Positions 31,567 through 44,364 of a stretch of 64,000 bases of DNA are shown here, piece after piece. The stretch spans positions 3,110,796-3,174,795 of the forward strand of contig NW_003101676.1 in the NCBI RefSeq assembly GCF_000003855.2, in the 5' to 3' direction. Position 1 is the first letter of the stretch; every line of letters starts with the position of its first letter. Both the position numbers and the translations under genes were made by a program. The notes beneath the pieces are model-generated. The model saw nothing but the letters and a program-made list of their open reading frames with translations, ran no database searches and was not told where the DNA came from. The stretch is from Blastomyces gilchristii SLH14081. Taxonomy: Eukaryota; Ascomycota; Eurotiomycetes; Onygenales; Ajellomycetaceae.

Positions 31567-33189
31567 ACACAGATTCATCTCACATCTTTCATACAGAAGA
31601 GTTCTGATTGACTCTTAATCATTTTCACAAGATTCTTGTATAATTATTACACAGATTCATCTCACAGATGAATTACTCTTCATAAGATTACTCTTATTAA
31701 AGAGAAGTATTTGTGAGTTAATCTTTCACTTATTCTCATAAATCATTGTTCTTTGACACTGTAGAATTGTGAGGAATTTTCTATTCTTTTATCAACTCTG
31801 TAGAATTGTAGAATCAAGATATTCACAGTCTGCAATCACTCTTTATAGTTATATAGAAAGATTCAGACCTGTGATTTACAATCACTCTTATTTACTAGAG
31901 TGATCTGACTGTTTCACAGAATCACTCACAGTGTAAGTAAATCTCTCTAGAGTAGTATAAATATTTCAGATCTGTCTATGAAATCTCATCTTCTTTTCTC
32001 TTTTTCTATAACAGCTTTTATCTTTATAAACTGTGAGTATTCTCATTCATCTGTAAAGTGTTTTCACTTAGATAATAGAGAGAGAGTGTTTCTGACAATG
32101 TTCATATATTGATTCAAGAACTTTCTAAGAATAAAGATTTTTTCAATTTTAACATCTTTATAAACAATATCTGACTATTGCTGAGCTTCTCATGAGTGTT
32201 CTCACAACTTCTCTGATCACTTTTTACTGGCTGATAAAGCAGAGACACTGTCATTCACAACTACATCTTCATCTCTCTCAGCCCTGTCACTGCACCTGAT
32301 CTTCAGGCTAGTGATTAACCTCATGCCTCTCTCAGACCAGCCTCTGGCTTCAAGCAGTGCAGTTCTCTTCTTTGCTGTAAGTCTTCTTATAAGTAATTTC
32401 TTACAGACTCTAGCTAACAGTTCTTACAAAGCTTTCAGTGTTATCAGTGTCTTCTACAGCTCTGTGAGTCTATGATCACTCTCTTCCTACTCACACAATC
32501 TCTGATCAGATATATGTAAATATGTCTAGATTCTCTATCAATGATTCTCACATCACAGTGCATTTTCACAATCTCATTGTCAATGAGAGATGAGTTTCTG
32601 AGTACTCATAAAATTCAAGTAATCAAGACAATGTGAATGTTATGAATTCATGATAAGAGTTAACTTGAACAGATGAGCTCTCTCTCTGTATCTCAATTAT
32701 TTTCAGGCTGAATACTTCAGTACAACTGAGAAAGCAGACACAGCTTTGTAAGAGATATCTGATCATATATGCAGATAATCAGTTCTCAAGACTCTGCTAC
32801 AACTGTGTATACTCTGATGTTCAGCTTCTCTGAAGTCTGTGCATTTCTAGCAGTTTTCACATCAAATGCAACAATTATCTGTATCACAGATATAATACTC
32901 TCTGCTTCTTTGAAGAGAGAAATTGATAGTTATGAGAGAATTGAATATTATAAGTATTAAGAGTGTGAGTATGAGTTTTCTTTATTTTTTCTTTATTAGT
33001 CTCTAAATTGTGTTTACAGTCCTGTTTATTTTCTTGTTTTTTAACTTTAATAAGAGTATGATTTCTTCTTCTCTTATATACACTGTGAACTGTTCATCTC
33101 AGTAGAAACTCATCATCTTGTAGACTAGAACTTATAAATAACAGTGTTAATATCTTTGTTATAATCAGATTCTTAGTGAAGATTATATC

Positions 33190-34660
33190 ATTCTGACTTA
33201 TTAGAATTCATAGTATGAAAGTCATGTCTCAGCTTCTGCAGATATCTTATCTGTCTGAATAATTCTTAAGTGAACTCATTCATCTTGTCAGAATACTCTT
33301 GTTACTGAATCTTGAATCAGAGCTTATAATCTTGCTTCTCTGAGTCAACAATCTCTTTGACCTGATATTCTCTTTCACTCTCTAATACTTCATGAATAGA
33401 GTGATGAGTCATAGAGTTCTCTTCTAAGAATTCCTTGTATTCATGAAGTAAAGAGATATAAAAAACATTATATATCTGCAACTCAGATGACAGTTTCAAT
33501 CTGTAGAACTATAAGCTAACTTTCTTCATAATCTTACAAGACTCTGTCTGTAAGAGATTCAGCCTCTTACTAGATCTTCATATAATAATGTTTTCTAGAC
33601 TCAGTCAGACTCTATCATCTTTCTTGAAACTCTTTATAATATGCTTGAAGTCATAGTATCTCTTCTGATACTCTTGAGCCTTTCTCAAGAATTCACAGGC
33701 TTTCTTTCAGATATTCTGAATTCTCTCAGCCTGTTCACAGGTATTATCACACTCTATAGTGTACTCTCATGAGTTCATCAAGATCATCTGTGAATGAGTC
33801 TCAGTGAGCATCTCAAAGAGAGTTTTGCCTGTGCTGACATGCTTTGAGTTGTTGTATATGAACTCTGTGAGTGATAACTAATACACTCAGTCATTCTGAT
33901 TGTAATTGACAAAGTATTACAGATACTGTTTCAATATACTTATCAGATATTCTGTCTGATTATCTGTCTGTTGATGAAAAGCTGTGCTTAGATCTCATGA
34001 GATCTTCAGTATAGTTATCAGATCAGATCAGAACTCTTCTGTAAAGATTGATTTTCTATCTGAGATAATGTTCACAGATAACTCATACAACTGAATCACA
34101 TTATAAACAAAGATATGAGTTAAATTCTTTGACTTCAAGTTCTTGTAGATGAGTATAAAGTGTGCTATCTTGATAAAGTAATTCACTATCATCAGTACAC
34201 TGTTAAAGCAGGCATTATATATGTTCTTGCTTTCAGAGAGGCTCACAAGAACATTCATTTCTAGCTGTTTCCAAGGTTTTTATAAAATGAATAGAGAAGT
34301 AAGTTCTTCATATGATCTGAACTGCACTACTCATGAACTCTGATAAATAGCACAAGAATTCACTATCTTCTTCACAAGTTCTCATATCTTTGACTAGAAG
34401 TATTTCCTTGTGAGCAACTTATAAGTTCTAGTATTTATAAAATGACTCACTAGAGAAGAGTCATGATGCCTTTTAATAAGTTCTATGTATAGAAACTTAT
34501 TCACAGGTATATAAATCCAGCTCTCTCTTTACAAGAGATCATTTAAGTCTCTTCAATTCTTTGTTTCTACAGGATTGATCTCTGCTGTGAGCAGTTTCTG
34601 AATATACTAAGCATATTCATTCTTCAGTTATAGTTCAGACAATCTGAATAGAAGATCTTA
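33190..34660 (-). pseudogene. Integrase and chromodomain remnant of gypsy B1
   Basis: Minus strand. 34258-34028 encodes part of the integrase core (IVNYFIKIAHFILIYKN, then QLYELSVNIISDRKSIF, matching the usual HGLPxxIVSDRGxxF turn). 33499-33317 encodes the C-terminal part (KLSSELQIYNVFYISLLHEYKE, then EREYQVKEIVDSEKQDYKL), where EYQVKEIVDS is a chromodomain start. Read-through after TGA gives FKIQWQEY and NEFT, the rest of the chromodomain. Chromodomain integrases favour heterochromatin, consistent with insertion into another retroelement. Confidence 0.85.
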
Positions 34661-34899
34661 TAAAGACTTATACTCTGTTTCTTCTTACATCAGATCTTCT
34701 GCAGTGCTTCTCAAAGTCTGTAAATTCTTCAGATTATAGATACTCTCTTCAAGAATTCTTACAGAGATTTTCAGAGTGTTGACTCTCAGTGTTATAGAAA
34801 GTAGTTGCACAGACTTCTTCTCTTTCTCTCTTCTCTTCTCTTACAGGGAATTGAGAGACTCTTCAGTCAATCTCTTTATAACACTCAGTCTGAGCATCT

Positions 34900-36460
34900 T
34901 ATAAAGCTTTTCTATCTTCTCTAGTCTCTCTGTATCTGTCACTCTGATCTTCTTAATATAGTCTGATCTGTGAGAGAGTCTGTCTGCTGAGTTCTTAGTT
35001 CTCTTGATATATTCTATCTTGAATCAGAACTCACTCAGTCTCTGAGCTCAGTGAACCTGCTGCTGCAAGAGTTTCTTAATTGAAGCAAACTGTTATAAGC
35101 TGTTATAATCAGTTCTAACAGTAATCACTATTACAAGGTTCTTAAAGTAGTGATATCAGTGACAGAAGAATTTCACTATTATAAGAAGCTTCTGATTATG
35201 AATGTTATAATTGATCTTTATGAGTTGCATCTTTCATGAGAAAAAGGCCACTGAAACCCAGTTCTTATTTAACTGTAGTTATGAGACTATTTCTGAAATT
35301 GCAAAGAAGAAGACATCTGTCTTCAATCTAGTTAAGAGTAAGAGATTAAAGTGAAACAGTATTACTATATCTGTGAATATCTGTTTCAACCTTGCAAAGA
35401 CCTCATGAGCTTCTGAGATAAGAAAGTTCTTACAGTTCTTTCTTCTCAACAATCTTTTTATTCTCTGTTCACAGAATGACTTCTTCTTATTTTCATTCTT
35501 CAGCATGTCTGTAAGAATCAAGAAGATTCTCATAAACACAAGAATAAACTGTCTATAGAAATTCACAAAGCTCAGAAAGATCTGAATCTCATAAATACTA
35601 GTTAACTTCAGTCATGATAGAATAGTCTCAACTCATGAAGATTTCATCTGAATACTATCTGCAGTGATTACATATTCTAGAAAATTAATCTGACAGGCAC
35701 TGAAGTTGCACTTCATAAGCTTAATATACAGTCCTGCCTCATCTAAGGTCTTCAACACACTTTACACATGCTCAGTGTGTTCTTTCTTCTTCGCAGAGTA
35801 CATCATCACATCATTCAGATATATTACTACAAAGACATTCAGATATACATGAAGTGTTTTATTAATGAAAGACTGAAATGCTGTGAGAGTATTAGTCAGA
35901 TCAAAAGGCATCACTAGATATTTAAACAATTTCAGTACAGTTCTAAAGGCAGTCTTTCATTCATTCTCAGACCGTATTCACAGCCGTGTATATGTATTAA
36001 TCACATTCTCAATCAGAGGCAGAAAGTAGCAGCTCTTTATTATCTTGAAGTTCAGGTTGTGATAGTCTACACACAACCTGAGATCTTCATTCTTCTTCTT
36101 TGTGAACATCACAGAGACTCTCACAGAGGCCTGTGAAGGTCAGATAAAGTCATTCTTCAGATTCTTCTTCACATAGGCCTGCAAGACCTCTGTCTTGTAG
36201 TGAGAGAGCTTATAGATTGATTCTCAGAAGAGTTTCTGCTCTTCTATTAAATCTATTATCAGATTCTTCTTACAGTGAGAAGAAAGCTCAGCTGTCTTTG
36301 CTGAGCTGAACATCTCTGTAAGATCTTGATATTTCTCTGATATCTGAAGCTCAGTTTCCATGACTGCAAGGTTCTCAGACACTTGTAAAGTTATTACATA
36401 GATGAGCTTGTCTTCTCTAATCAACTCTGCAGTATCAACTGATTCTATCTTTATAAGTAA
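34900..36460 (-). pseudogene. Reverse transcriptase and RNase H remnant of gypsy B1
   Basis: 36472-36224 gives the lead-in (EKYQDLTEMFSSAKTAELSSH). Then LRLCVDYHNLN, LPLIENVIN, and the catalytic box as YLND at 35810-35821 (from YLDD) are readable. 35566-35279 continues with FVNFYRQFILVFM and LTDMLKNENKKKSF, the thumb to RNase H linker typical of chromoviruses, and an Asp in LLTRLKTDVFFFAISEIVS marks the RNase H start. Stops at Trp/Gln positions. Confidence 0.87.
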
Positions 36461-38000
36461 GTCTATCAACACTGATCAGAAGTATAAACCTGACTTATGA
36501 ACAGCTATGTACAGATTGTGTCTTTGAAGTCATACAAGTCTCAAGTACATGTTATCTGTAATATTCATGATAATTACAGTTTCTACAAATCTTCTCCAGG
36601 TTTCAGAGAGATCTTGCAATTCAAAGATGACTCTTATGAGTTTCTCAGTTCTCAGGTCTGAGTTCTCACGCCCTGCTTATTGCAAGAGCAGGTTCTCAGT
36701 TTCTATCTTTCAGCTCATTCACTTTGTGAGCTTTAGAGATATCACAGTGACCTGGGATTCTGAGTTCATCAATACTTTTTATACTTGCAGAGTAGCAGTA
36801 CTGTGATGTTATCTCTTCTTACAAGTAAGCATTTTCATTGAGAGAGCAACAGATTCAGGTGTCAGCTTCAAGACTCTTAAGAAGACTGTTGCTGACTCTG
36901 TTCATGACTTCTCAAATTTCTATTTTGATTTGTCTGAACAGTTTATGCAGAGATATTCTGATTTAGAACAGATAAAGCAGAGTCTCTTTTTCTTAATCTC
37001 TCTATTATACACTCTGTTTATAAGAGCTTGTGAAGCTCTCTCTCTCTACTCAGCAGTCAGATACAAATCTCTCTATGTCTTATTATCTTTTTCTGACAAA
37101 CCTGTTCTGTGTTATTCTGATTCTTGCAGGGCTGGTCAGTGATCTGCTCTCTGCAGGTCTGTGACTCTCACAGTGATTTATAAGCAGTGAATGAGAGTTA
37201 TCAGTTTCTTCAGAATCAAGAGCTTAGAGTCTTGCTCAATGAGCTTGTTCTACATGTCTTTATTCAGTCTCTTTATAAATATCATCATTCAGGTCTTATT
37301 TCAGAGCCCTGTTTTCACAGAACTCAATTCACATCACAATTTCATGAAGTGCTGTGAGTAGTCTTCATCAGATTTCTCATCTCTTTTTCTAATATTGATG
37401 ATTATAGCTCAGGTGTTCTCTGTCTGACTTGTGAAGTCTCTCAACTTATTCTCTAGATAGGTCTTGAGAACAGATCAGCAGAATCTCTCATAATCATTCT
37501 CTAGATAATTCAGTCAGTTCTTAACTTCAGTGTAATAGAGGTCTGTTATCACATAGATAATAGCTTCTTCATCTTTCATATTACACAGTCAGACTTGTGA
37601 GTCAATTTCAAATACAAACTCACAAAAGCTTTTATAGATTGTGATTTAATAAGTGATCTTTAGTAGTTGCAGCTTAAGAAAGTGTCTTTTCAGTTTGCAG
37701 ATGTCTCTGAAGATCATGTCTAGAGACTCAGTTTAAGAGTGTTTGCAGACAGTAAGCATTTCTTATAGAAAAATAGCTTGATCTCACAGAAGATGCTCAA
37801 GAATGTTCTTCACTGAGATTGATTTATTCATGAGTTCAGAGAGTTCCTCTGTCACAGATGCAGAGAATAATGTTCTGTGAGTGATTGATAAGTTCTCTGA
37901 GACTTCTTTCATGAGAGTTATTCATGGTTCAGGTGGCTGCTTCTGAGTGTCTGCAGTAGAGTTTGCAGGGGTTGAAGCATGTAAGTTTCTAGTTCTTTCA
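36461..38000 (-). pseudogene. gag and protease remnant of gypsy B1
   Basis: The protease segment near 36790-36700 reads LMNSESQVTVISLKL, from the DSG-x-x-x-x-VIS pattern with D to N and G to E changes. Further on NLYIAVHKSGLYF. The gag part (about 36830-38000) is poorly readable: short TGA-broken pieces, a possible Cys/His cluster (TCKKRWHHS) near 36830. Plus-strand open frames 36549-36806 and 36930-37142 are antisense shadows. Confidence 0.65.
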
Positions 38001-38037
38001 GTTATAATGAGTGATTGCTGACTGACTGAGCTTGAAA

Positions 38038-38295
38038 TGTAAGAATAAGTGCTCGCAGGTGATTATTCAGGTGTTTGCAGCTTGGCATGATATGTACTGT
38101 TAACTACTAGAAGTATTCACAGTGAGAAGATAAAATGTAGAGATCAAATGTATAATAGTATTCAAGCTGAGTTGTGAATAGTATTCGCGAACTCCAGTCT
38201 ATATAGTTGTGTGTAGCCAAGGGCCGCTAGCCCTATTGATTATGCAAGAGATAGGAATAGGGGTAAAGAATCCGCAAGAAGCGGGATTTCTTACA
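38038..38295 (-). repeat. 5' LTR of gypsy B1
   Basis: 258 bp, best preserved B LTR with 63295-63551. It contains GCCAAGGGCCGCTAGCCC and GCAAGAAGCGGGATTTC. Same ends as the 3' LTR. Confidence 0.93.
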
Positions 38296-41200
38296 CAATC
38301 TCTCACTCAAGCTTATTATCTTCTTCTATGATGCCTGGCAGCTGTCAGTTGAAAGTCAGTTGAGAAGAGAACAGGTCAGTAACAGCATGATAAAGCAAGC
38401 TTGTATGAAAGACATTATAAATTTCTGATGATGTGTCAAGACAGTAGTTATAACTATCTAGAACTTCTATCACTTTATACCTGACATGGCAGTAATCTAG
38501 TATACAAGATGAATGTGTGATTCATATATTCTTGAGATTTAATCACACAAGATCTTCTATCTTATACTGCTCTGCAGAATCTCATCAGATGTTGATTTAA
38601 TCTTCTTAATCTTGTTTCACAATTGCTCTGAAGACCTCTGCTCAGTCACAGATATCTCAGAGCTTTATTACTATATTATCAGTGATCTGAATCAGACTGT
38701 GAGAGTTCAGTGTGAACTGTGTGATCTCTAGAAGATTCAACACTTTTATGTGATATTCATATATAAGGAAGAACAGGCTTACATCTGTTGAAACAGCATC
38801 TCAACTATTGATAGTGACCTCTGTATATAGAAGAAGATTATGCTAATCATCTTATAAGTGATTACAGAACTTATAAAGATAATTCTTTACAGTCTGAATT
38901 ATCTGTTCTAATACATCATCAGTCTCAGAGTGATAGACAGTTGATAAACAGTGTGTAATCTTGAGAACTTGACAGATTCTTATTCAGAGAGTGCTTACAA
39001 ATTAACAGCCTCAGTTCAATATAATAGATCTCAGCAACTCATACATCTGATAGAATGAACTCTGTAAGAAGACTTCAATGACTTGTTTAGCATTCATCTT
39101 ATCACAAGGTTTCAATATTACATCTTTACTTAGTCAGTCAACAATGATCAAAATGTTCTTACAATTCTTGCTCTCAGATAGATTAACAGTGAAGTCAATT
39201 ACTACATCTTATCAGATTCTATCAGAGATATTAAGTGATTTCAGTAGATCTTTTCTACAGTTCTTTCATGAGATAATAGAAGAACAGCAGTTGCAGTTTC
39301 AGATGAAGCATCTGATACTGTTTAATATCTCAGGCCAGTAGAACTCTCAGGAGACTATTCTATACAGTTGTTTGTAACCTGAGTGGCCGGTTATACACGA
39401 ATCATGCATCTCTTGCATTATCTGAGTGTGTAAGAGTTCGGAGTGAGGGACTCAACATCATTCGCAGAACTGCAGAGCGTTATTGTCATCGATTGAGCAT
39501 TCTGAGATGTCGGTTCTTATATGTAGTTCTGGGGGGAATCGGGGTGCTCCTTGACGTACTGCTTCGGTGAGTTTACGGGTAGTTGTGAAGTGTTTGAGAT
39601 TCTTATGATCTGTGATTATCTCAAATTCGGAGACACTTCAGAGTTCAGAGTTTCATTCTTCTAGACAGCATATGATTGTGAGAAGTTCCTTGTCATAGAT
39701 CTTATAGTCGCATTCAGCAGAACTCAGTTTCTTAGATATGAAGGTGCATGATTGTAAAACATCTTTATCATCATATTACAATATAGCTTCTTCTGTGATA
39801 TAATCAGAGAAATCAGCTTCAATAACTGTTTCATAATCAGAATCAAATGTCATAAGCAGAGAAGTATTGATGAACATCTTCTTTATCTGTGTAAATGCAG
39901 CTTCAGTGTTCACTGATCATTGAAATACTCAGTTCTTCTTAGTGAGTTCTGTAAGTGATCTGATAATATCTGAGAAGTTTCATATAAATTGCTGATAGAA
40001 GTTAGTGAATTCAATGAAGCTTTGTACATCTTTCACAGTGTATGAGACCTCTCATTCAAGAATAGCAGAGATCTTCTCAGAATTCATTTGAATTCTCTTG
40101 CCAGCTTCTATGATAAAGTCTAGATATTTTGTACTTTTAATCTCAAAATCATACTTGTCTATGTCTATCAGTAGTTCTGCTTTCTGTAGCTGTTGTAATA
40201 TCTTTCACATATGTTCTTGATATTCTTTTCTAAATCCATCAGTGAAGATGAGAATGTCATCAAGATATGCAGATATAAATTCATTAAGGAAATCTTAAAG
40301 TACTCAGTTGATATACTTCTGAAATGTACTGAGAGTGTTAGCCAGTTCAAAGAGTGTAACTACTTATTCAAAGAGATCATATTATGTTTAAAATACTGTA
40401 AGTTACTCATCTCCTTCAGTGATGCAGATCTTATGAAACACAGTGATAATATCTAACTTTGTAAATCATTGAGCTTGTTTAATACAAGCTAGAGTTTCAT
40501 TGATAAGAGATAAAGAATAACAGTTCTTCTTCATTAATCTGTTCAATTGTCAATAATTCACATAGAATTGAAGTTCTTCATCTGATTTCTTTGCAAAGAG
40601 AATAGAAGCTGCAGTGAAAGAGTTGCTAACATATATGAATTCTTTATTCAACAGATCATTGAGTGTCTTTCAAAGAAGAAGAAGTTTATCTCAGAACATG
40701 TTATAAAGAGAGTCTTATAATGATTCAGAGTTCTTATCATTCTTCTTTTCTAACTTAATACTGTGATTCACTTCTGAACCTCATAAGAGAGATAGGTTTA
40801 TAGCATTATTATCTTGTTGAAAGATATCTAGATATTCATGATATTATTGAGAGAGTTTTATACAAGAATCTGTTATTATAATATAAGATAACTTTTCTAG
40901 AGTCTTTTTAATATCAGCTAAACTGATGAAATAGATTGACACATGATTCTGCTATTGATGATTCTTTCAGTGACTTCTTTTTCTAAGCAATTTGTAGGTG
41001 TTGGCAGAGATCTGTGTCAGGTTCATAGTCTTGTGAATGTCATTCTCATGAATTCTATCTTTGTTAGAGAATATTAAACTCCTGTTTCAAGTATTCAACA
41101 AGATGCCTTGTTTAGATAGCTAGACAAGTTCTAATATAAAGATTATAATCAAGATTATCAACTTCATATATGTAGGCATCTTCACACTGATGTTCTCTGA

Positions 41201-41560
41201 TATCTATGTTTAGTTTCACTATGTAATGAGTGCAAACATCTTTTAAATCATTGAATTCTGCAAGAAGTCAGGGTTTTGATAAGAAAATATACTGAAGATT
41301 ATGATGTCTTATGACTGAAGATTTAATCATTGTATAGTAGCATAGACTGCTGTCTATCATGACTTTCATATTATACATATTATTAATCACAGTAGATACA
41401 AGAATCACATTTATTGTCATTTTCTCTTGAAATCATTGTCATCTAACCTCTTCAAGCTCCTGTTTGCAAATTTGAACAGAAGCTAATCTTTTCTCTGTTT
41501 CATCAGAGCATTCTCATAGTTATCTTCTGAATCTTCTTTCAATGCAATGTGATTGACATG
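38296..41560 (-). pseudogene. pol remnant of gypsy A3
   Basis: Minus strand. Integrase tail and core about 38300-39480, deletion near 39565-39580, RNase H about 39590-39910, RT about 39920-40720, protease about 40860-41400. Around 39380-39560 the sequence has high GG/CC and CpG, giving a rare look at the undecayed linker. Open frames 39078-39341 and 40211-40456 (plus) are shadows. Confidence 0.84.
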
Positions 41561-41569
41561 AACAGGCAC

Positions 41570-42650
41570 TGATTCATTCTTTAAGTGAGAAGACACTGAT
41601 CTTTCTCTTGAGTGAGGAGACACATAGGTTAATCAGCAGTTAAAAGCAATGTGTCTCAATCAGTTACAGTTGATGCATACTTCACATTGTTATTAATTGA
41701 TGACTTTCTCAAGAGTGATCTCAGAGACTCAGAAGTCTGTTCAAACAGTGAAAACTCTTGCTTATGCATAGACATTTGAATCTATTCAGTTTATGACATC
41801 TGCATCATTGCTGTTACTTCTCAATGCAGATGTGTGAGTGACTGAGTTATTTCTCAGCATAGGTGTGTGAGTGTAATATCTTCTATTACTGTTCTGCATA
41901 CTCTTGAGCTTGGTAAGATAATCATTCAATGTTTGAAGCTGTGTGCAGAAACCTTCATAAGTCTGGTCTTTATCTACACTTACAAGAGTCTGGAAGAGTT
42001 TGAAAGTTAATGTCTTCTTAAGCATACTAATCTTTATTTGATTCTCTCAAGATTGATCACCTGCTTCTAGAATCTTGATGTTGAAGTCAGGAATGAATAT
42101 TGTAAGAGAAGTGTTCCTCTGTCAGATACTCTGTAATCAATCTAACACTTTCTGTTGCATGGCAGTGTCTCAGAACAGAATATCAAGATGTTTGATAATA
42201 TTATCAGATATTTGCAATGCTGGTTCACATGCTTTTATTCATGAATGAAACTTCTGTTTCATGCAATTCTTTAATCATTCATTGATATATCAATCTTGAT
42301 TGATTAATGAACTGATGACATCTTCATCTACACTCAGTTTCGCAAGCATTTCCATCCTTCATGATGAGTAGAGAGTGAGATTGAAAGCATTAAAATATGT
42401 GAGAGCATCTAAGTGTTCTTTCAGCACTTTTGTATTCAATTCTGTCAGTATTGAAGTTGTCTGTGCAGGGGTTCCTTGTTGAGATAATCATTGAATTTCT
42501 TCATATTGATGTTATTGAGTTGCATGCATATCAGCTATTTATTGTTGTTGTAATTTCAACATTACTCAGAGCCACTGTGGCACTGCATCTATGCTCATGT
42601 TTGAGAGTTCTCTCATACTATTGTTAGACATGATTATATTGATCATCAGA
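41570..42650 (-). pseudogene. gag remnant of gypsy A3
   Basis: 42025-41786 is open for 79 codons (MLKKTLTFKLFQTLVSVDKDQTYEGFCTQLQTLNDYL) and includes the duplicated THTPMLRNNSV/THTSALRSN peptide. The CCHC knuckle at 41636-41677 has all four ligands (C-I-N-C, H, C). The start codon should lie near 42635. It is the most complete knuckle with A0. Confidence 0.8.
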
Positions 42651-42957
42651 TGTGTGATATCTGTGAAATCAGAAGAAGTGTAATTGTATGAATATCTTAT
42701 ATATCTGTAGTGTTAGAACTCTCAGGTCTTTCACTAACATTCTTTTTATAAGATCTTGTTCTCTTCATAAGATCTTGTTACAGGGCTAGAGCGACTGGTG
42801 AGCAAGCTTCTATCTGAGAACTTAGTGTTCACTTAACTGTTTCTCTTTCTTACGCGTTGTTACATGTTCAGATATCTCTCAATGAATAATCATTTCTAAT
42901 GAGAAGATAATGTGTGAATAATTGTTTCTAATAAGAAGACAATGAACATTTTTCTAG

Positions 42958-43265
42958 TATAAGAGGTCTACACTGAATAGATTGATATAATATATAGATC
43001 TTATATAACAAAGAGAAAAATGTTAGAGAAGAAAAAGAAAGAGAAAGTGTGAGAATCAGTGATTGAAGTAAATATTTATATGCCTATGTGGTGATGTATA
43101 TGATGGAGCTTCGAGGCGGAAGAATCTATATGTGTTAGTGGCGGCTGAGAATCAGTGATTGAGAATGGCTGAGAATCAAAGTGTACATGTTTGAGAATGA
43201 AGCGGTTGGAATCTGTGAAGTGTAATGAAATAGTCTATATAATTGATCGGGCGCAGCCCGCCACA
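42958..43265 (-). repeat. 5' LTR of gypsy A3
   Basis: 308 bp, plus-strand TATAAGAGGTC to GCAGCCCGCCACA. Its outer half keeps CpG (GATCGGGCGCAGCCCGCC, GCGGCTGAG). Terminal TG is decayed to TA. Confidence 0.92.
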
Positions 43266-43270
43266 TTCTT

Positions 43271-44335
43271 AAAGCCTTAAATCAGGATATCTTACAGAGA
43301 AACAAGCTAAACTCAAATCTTATTTTCAGAATTAGAAATGAAAGCAATCGGCAGTTCTTTTCTTAGTTAATAACTGATATTGAAGTTCAAAAATCAGTTA
43401 TAGCTTCAATTGAGTCATTCTTTAAAAACTTCATTATTCTGACTACAATGTCTGAATTCAGTGCGGAATTTCTTATTCAGAATGAGAATCTCTGAAAATC
43501 AGCAGTAAAATGTTTGTTAAATACAATAATTCTATCTGAGAGAGATAAAAAGTGAGACAAATTCATTCTTTATAATATTTCAGTTGAAATCTTTGACTGT
43601 GAGAAAGAAATGCTACTTCTCAAAAATGAATTAGAAGAATATAATTCTATTCAACTGAGAAAAGAGTCTGTATAACTTAATTCAATTAAGTTCAGATAGA
43701 GTAGAAGAAATGTCTCTGTTCTAGTATATACAAAGATACTTGAACAATCAAGAATCTCTGAAGTAAGAGTAGCAGATTTGAAAATGAGAGTTCATGAATA
43801 CAAAGACTTAAGAATAAATCTCAAAGCTCAAACACAGTGTTCAAACTATCAAAGATATGAACACTTTATAATCTCTTGTTTTAGAGACTTAAAATATGCA
43901 TTCTGTGTCAGAGATTACAAAACTAGTGAGTATAAATGTAAAATATACTTAAAAAGAGATGAAATATATCAACACACTCTGCTTAAATACTCTAATTGCA
44001 AAGAAAAATATGTATCTAACTCAAAAGAATGTATGTTTGCTTCAAGAACTCAAAAGAACTGGAGAAAAGATGAAGCTCAAAGTCAATCTAGAACTGAAGA
44101 GAATAGTCAAGCCAGTAAACTCACAACTGTAAGCTCAAAAAGAAGAAACTCTCAATTATTTAAATCTTCAAACTTCAATTCTCTAGCTAAATGTAAACAG
44201 AATTTGAATTCTCAAACTTCTGTTAAGAGTAGAGAATTGAGAAATAACTCTGATGATAAACTAGATATAATACAAGCAGTTGAGATTCCTACTTTTCAAA
44301 ATAGTTATAATCTACTATCTGATAATAGTGATTAG
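43271..44335 (+). pseudogene. LINE copy 2 ORF1, C-terminal part with CCHC knuckles
   Basis: Continues ORF1 after A3. The terminal 185 codons (43778-44335) are open. Three Cys-rich segments are readable: CSNYQRYEHFIISC (C-x2-x-QRY-x-H-x4-C, second Cys now Tyr), CVRDYKTSEYKC and YSNCKEKYVSNSKECM. This is the triple CCHC arrangement of Gag-like ORF1 in Tad/I/Jockey-type LINEs. A basic, Ser/Asn-rich tail follows, ending at TAG 44333-44335. ORF2 begins 29 bp later. Confidence 0.85.
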
Positions 44336-44364
44336 ATTCTACTCTATCTCTACTCTCTTTTAGT

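Larger units (their letters stand above)
30962..33180 (-). other. Long 3' region of gypsy B1 beyond the chromodomain
   Basis: About 1.8 kb of element sequence (excluding the SINE) between the chromodomain and the 3' LTR, far longer than a usual gypsy 3' UTR. One minus-strand stretch near 32230-32460 reads coherently (ARVCKKLLIRRLTAKKRTA, LEARGWSERGMRLITSLKI, DRAERDEDVVVNDSVSALS) with normal-looking residues and retained Trp. I find no domain. Part of the region repeats in B2 (63552-64000). It could be a decayed extra ORF or a structured 3' UTR. The plus-strand open frame 32769-32960 has no support. Confidence 0.45.
30704..38295 (-). mobile_element. Gypsy B copy 1 (B1), complete 7.6 kb chromovirus containing a SINE
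   Basis: LTRs of 258 bp at 30704-30961 and 38038-38295, both TGTAAGAATAAG to TTTCTTACA (an 8 bp inverted terminal repeat). Target duplication is TAATC (30699-30703) and CAATC (38296-38300), one C to T change apart. It is inserted in A3 between the chromodomain and the integrase tail. Minus-strand order: gag, protease, RT, RNase H, integrase, chromodomain, then about 2 kb before the 3' LTR. It is distinct from gypsy A in sequence and LTR. Confidence 0.94.
30239..43265 (-). mobile_element. Gypsy A copy 3 (A3), complete, split by gypsy B1
   Basis: Minus-strand Ty3/gypsy chromovirus with LTRs of 308 bp at 30239-30546 and 42958-43265 and a perfect target duplication TTCTT (30234-30238, 43266-43270) in LINE ORF1. 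Own sequence is 30239-30703 and 38296-43265. It shares the duplicated HTP..LRNNSV Gag peptide with A0. It has an internal deletion of about 365 bp near 39565-39580. Around 39380-39560 it keeps unusual amounts of CpG and GG (for example GGGGGGAATCGGGG). Confidence 0.94.
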
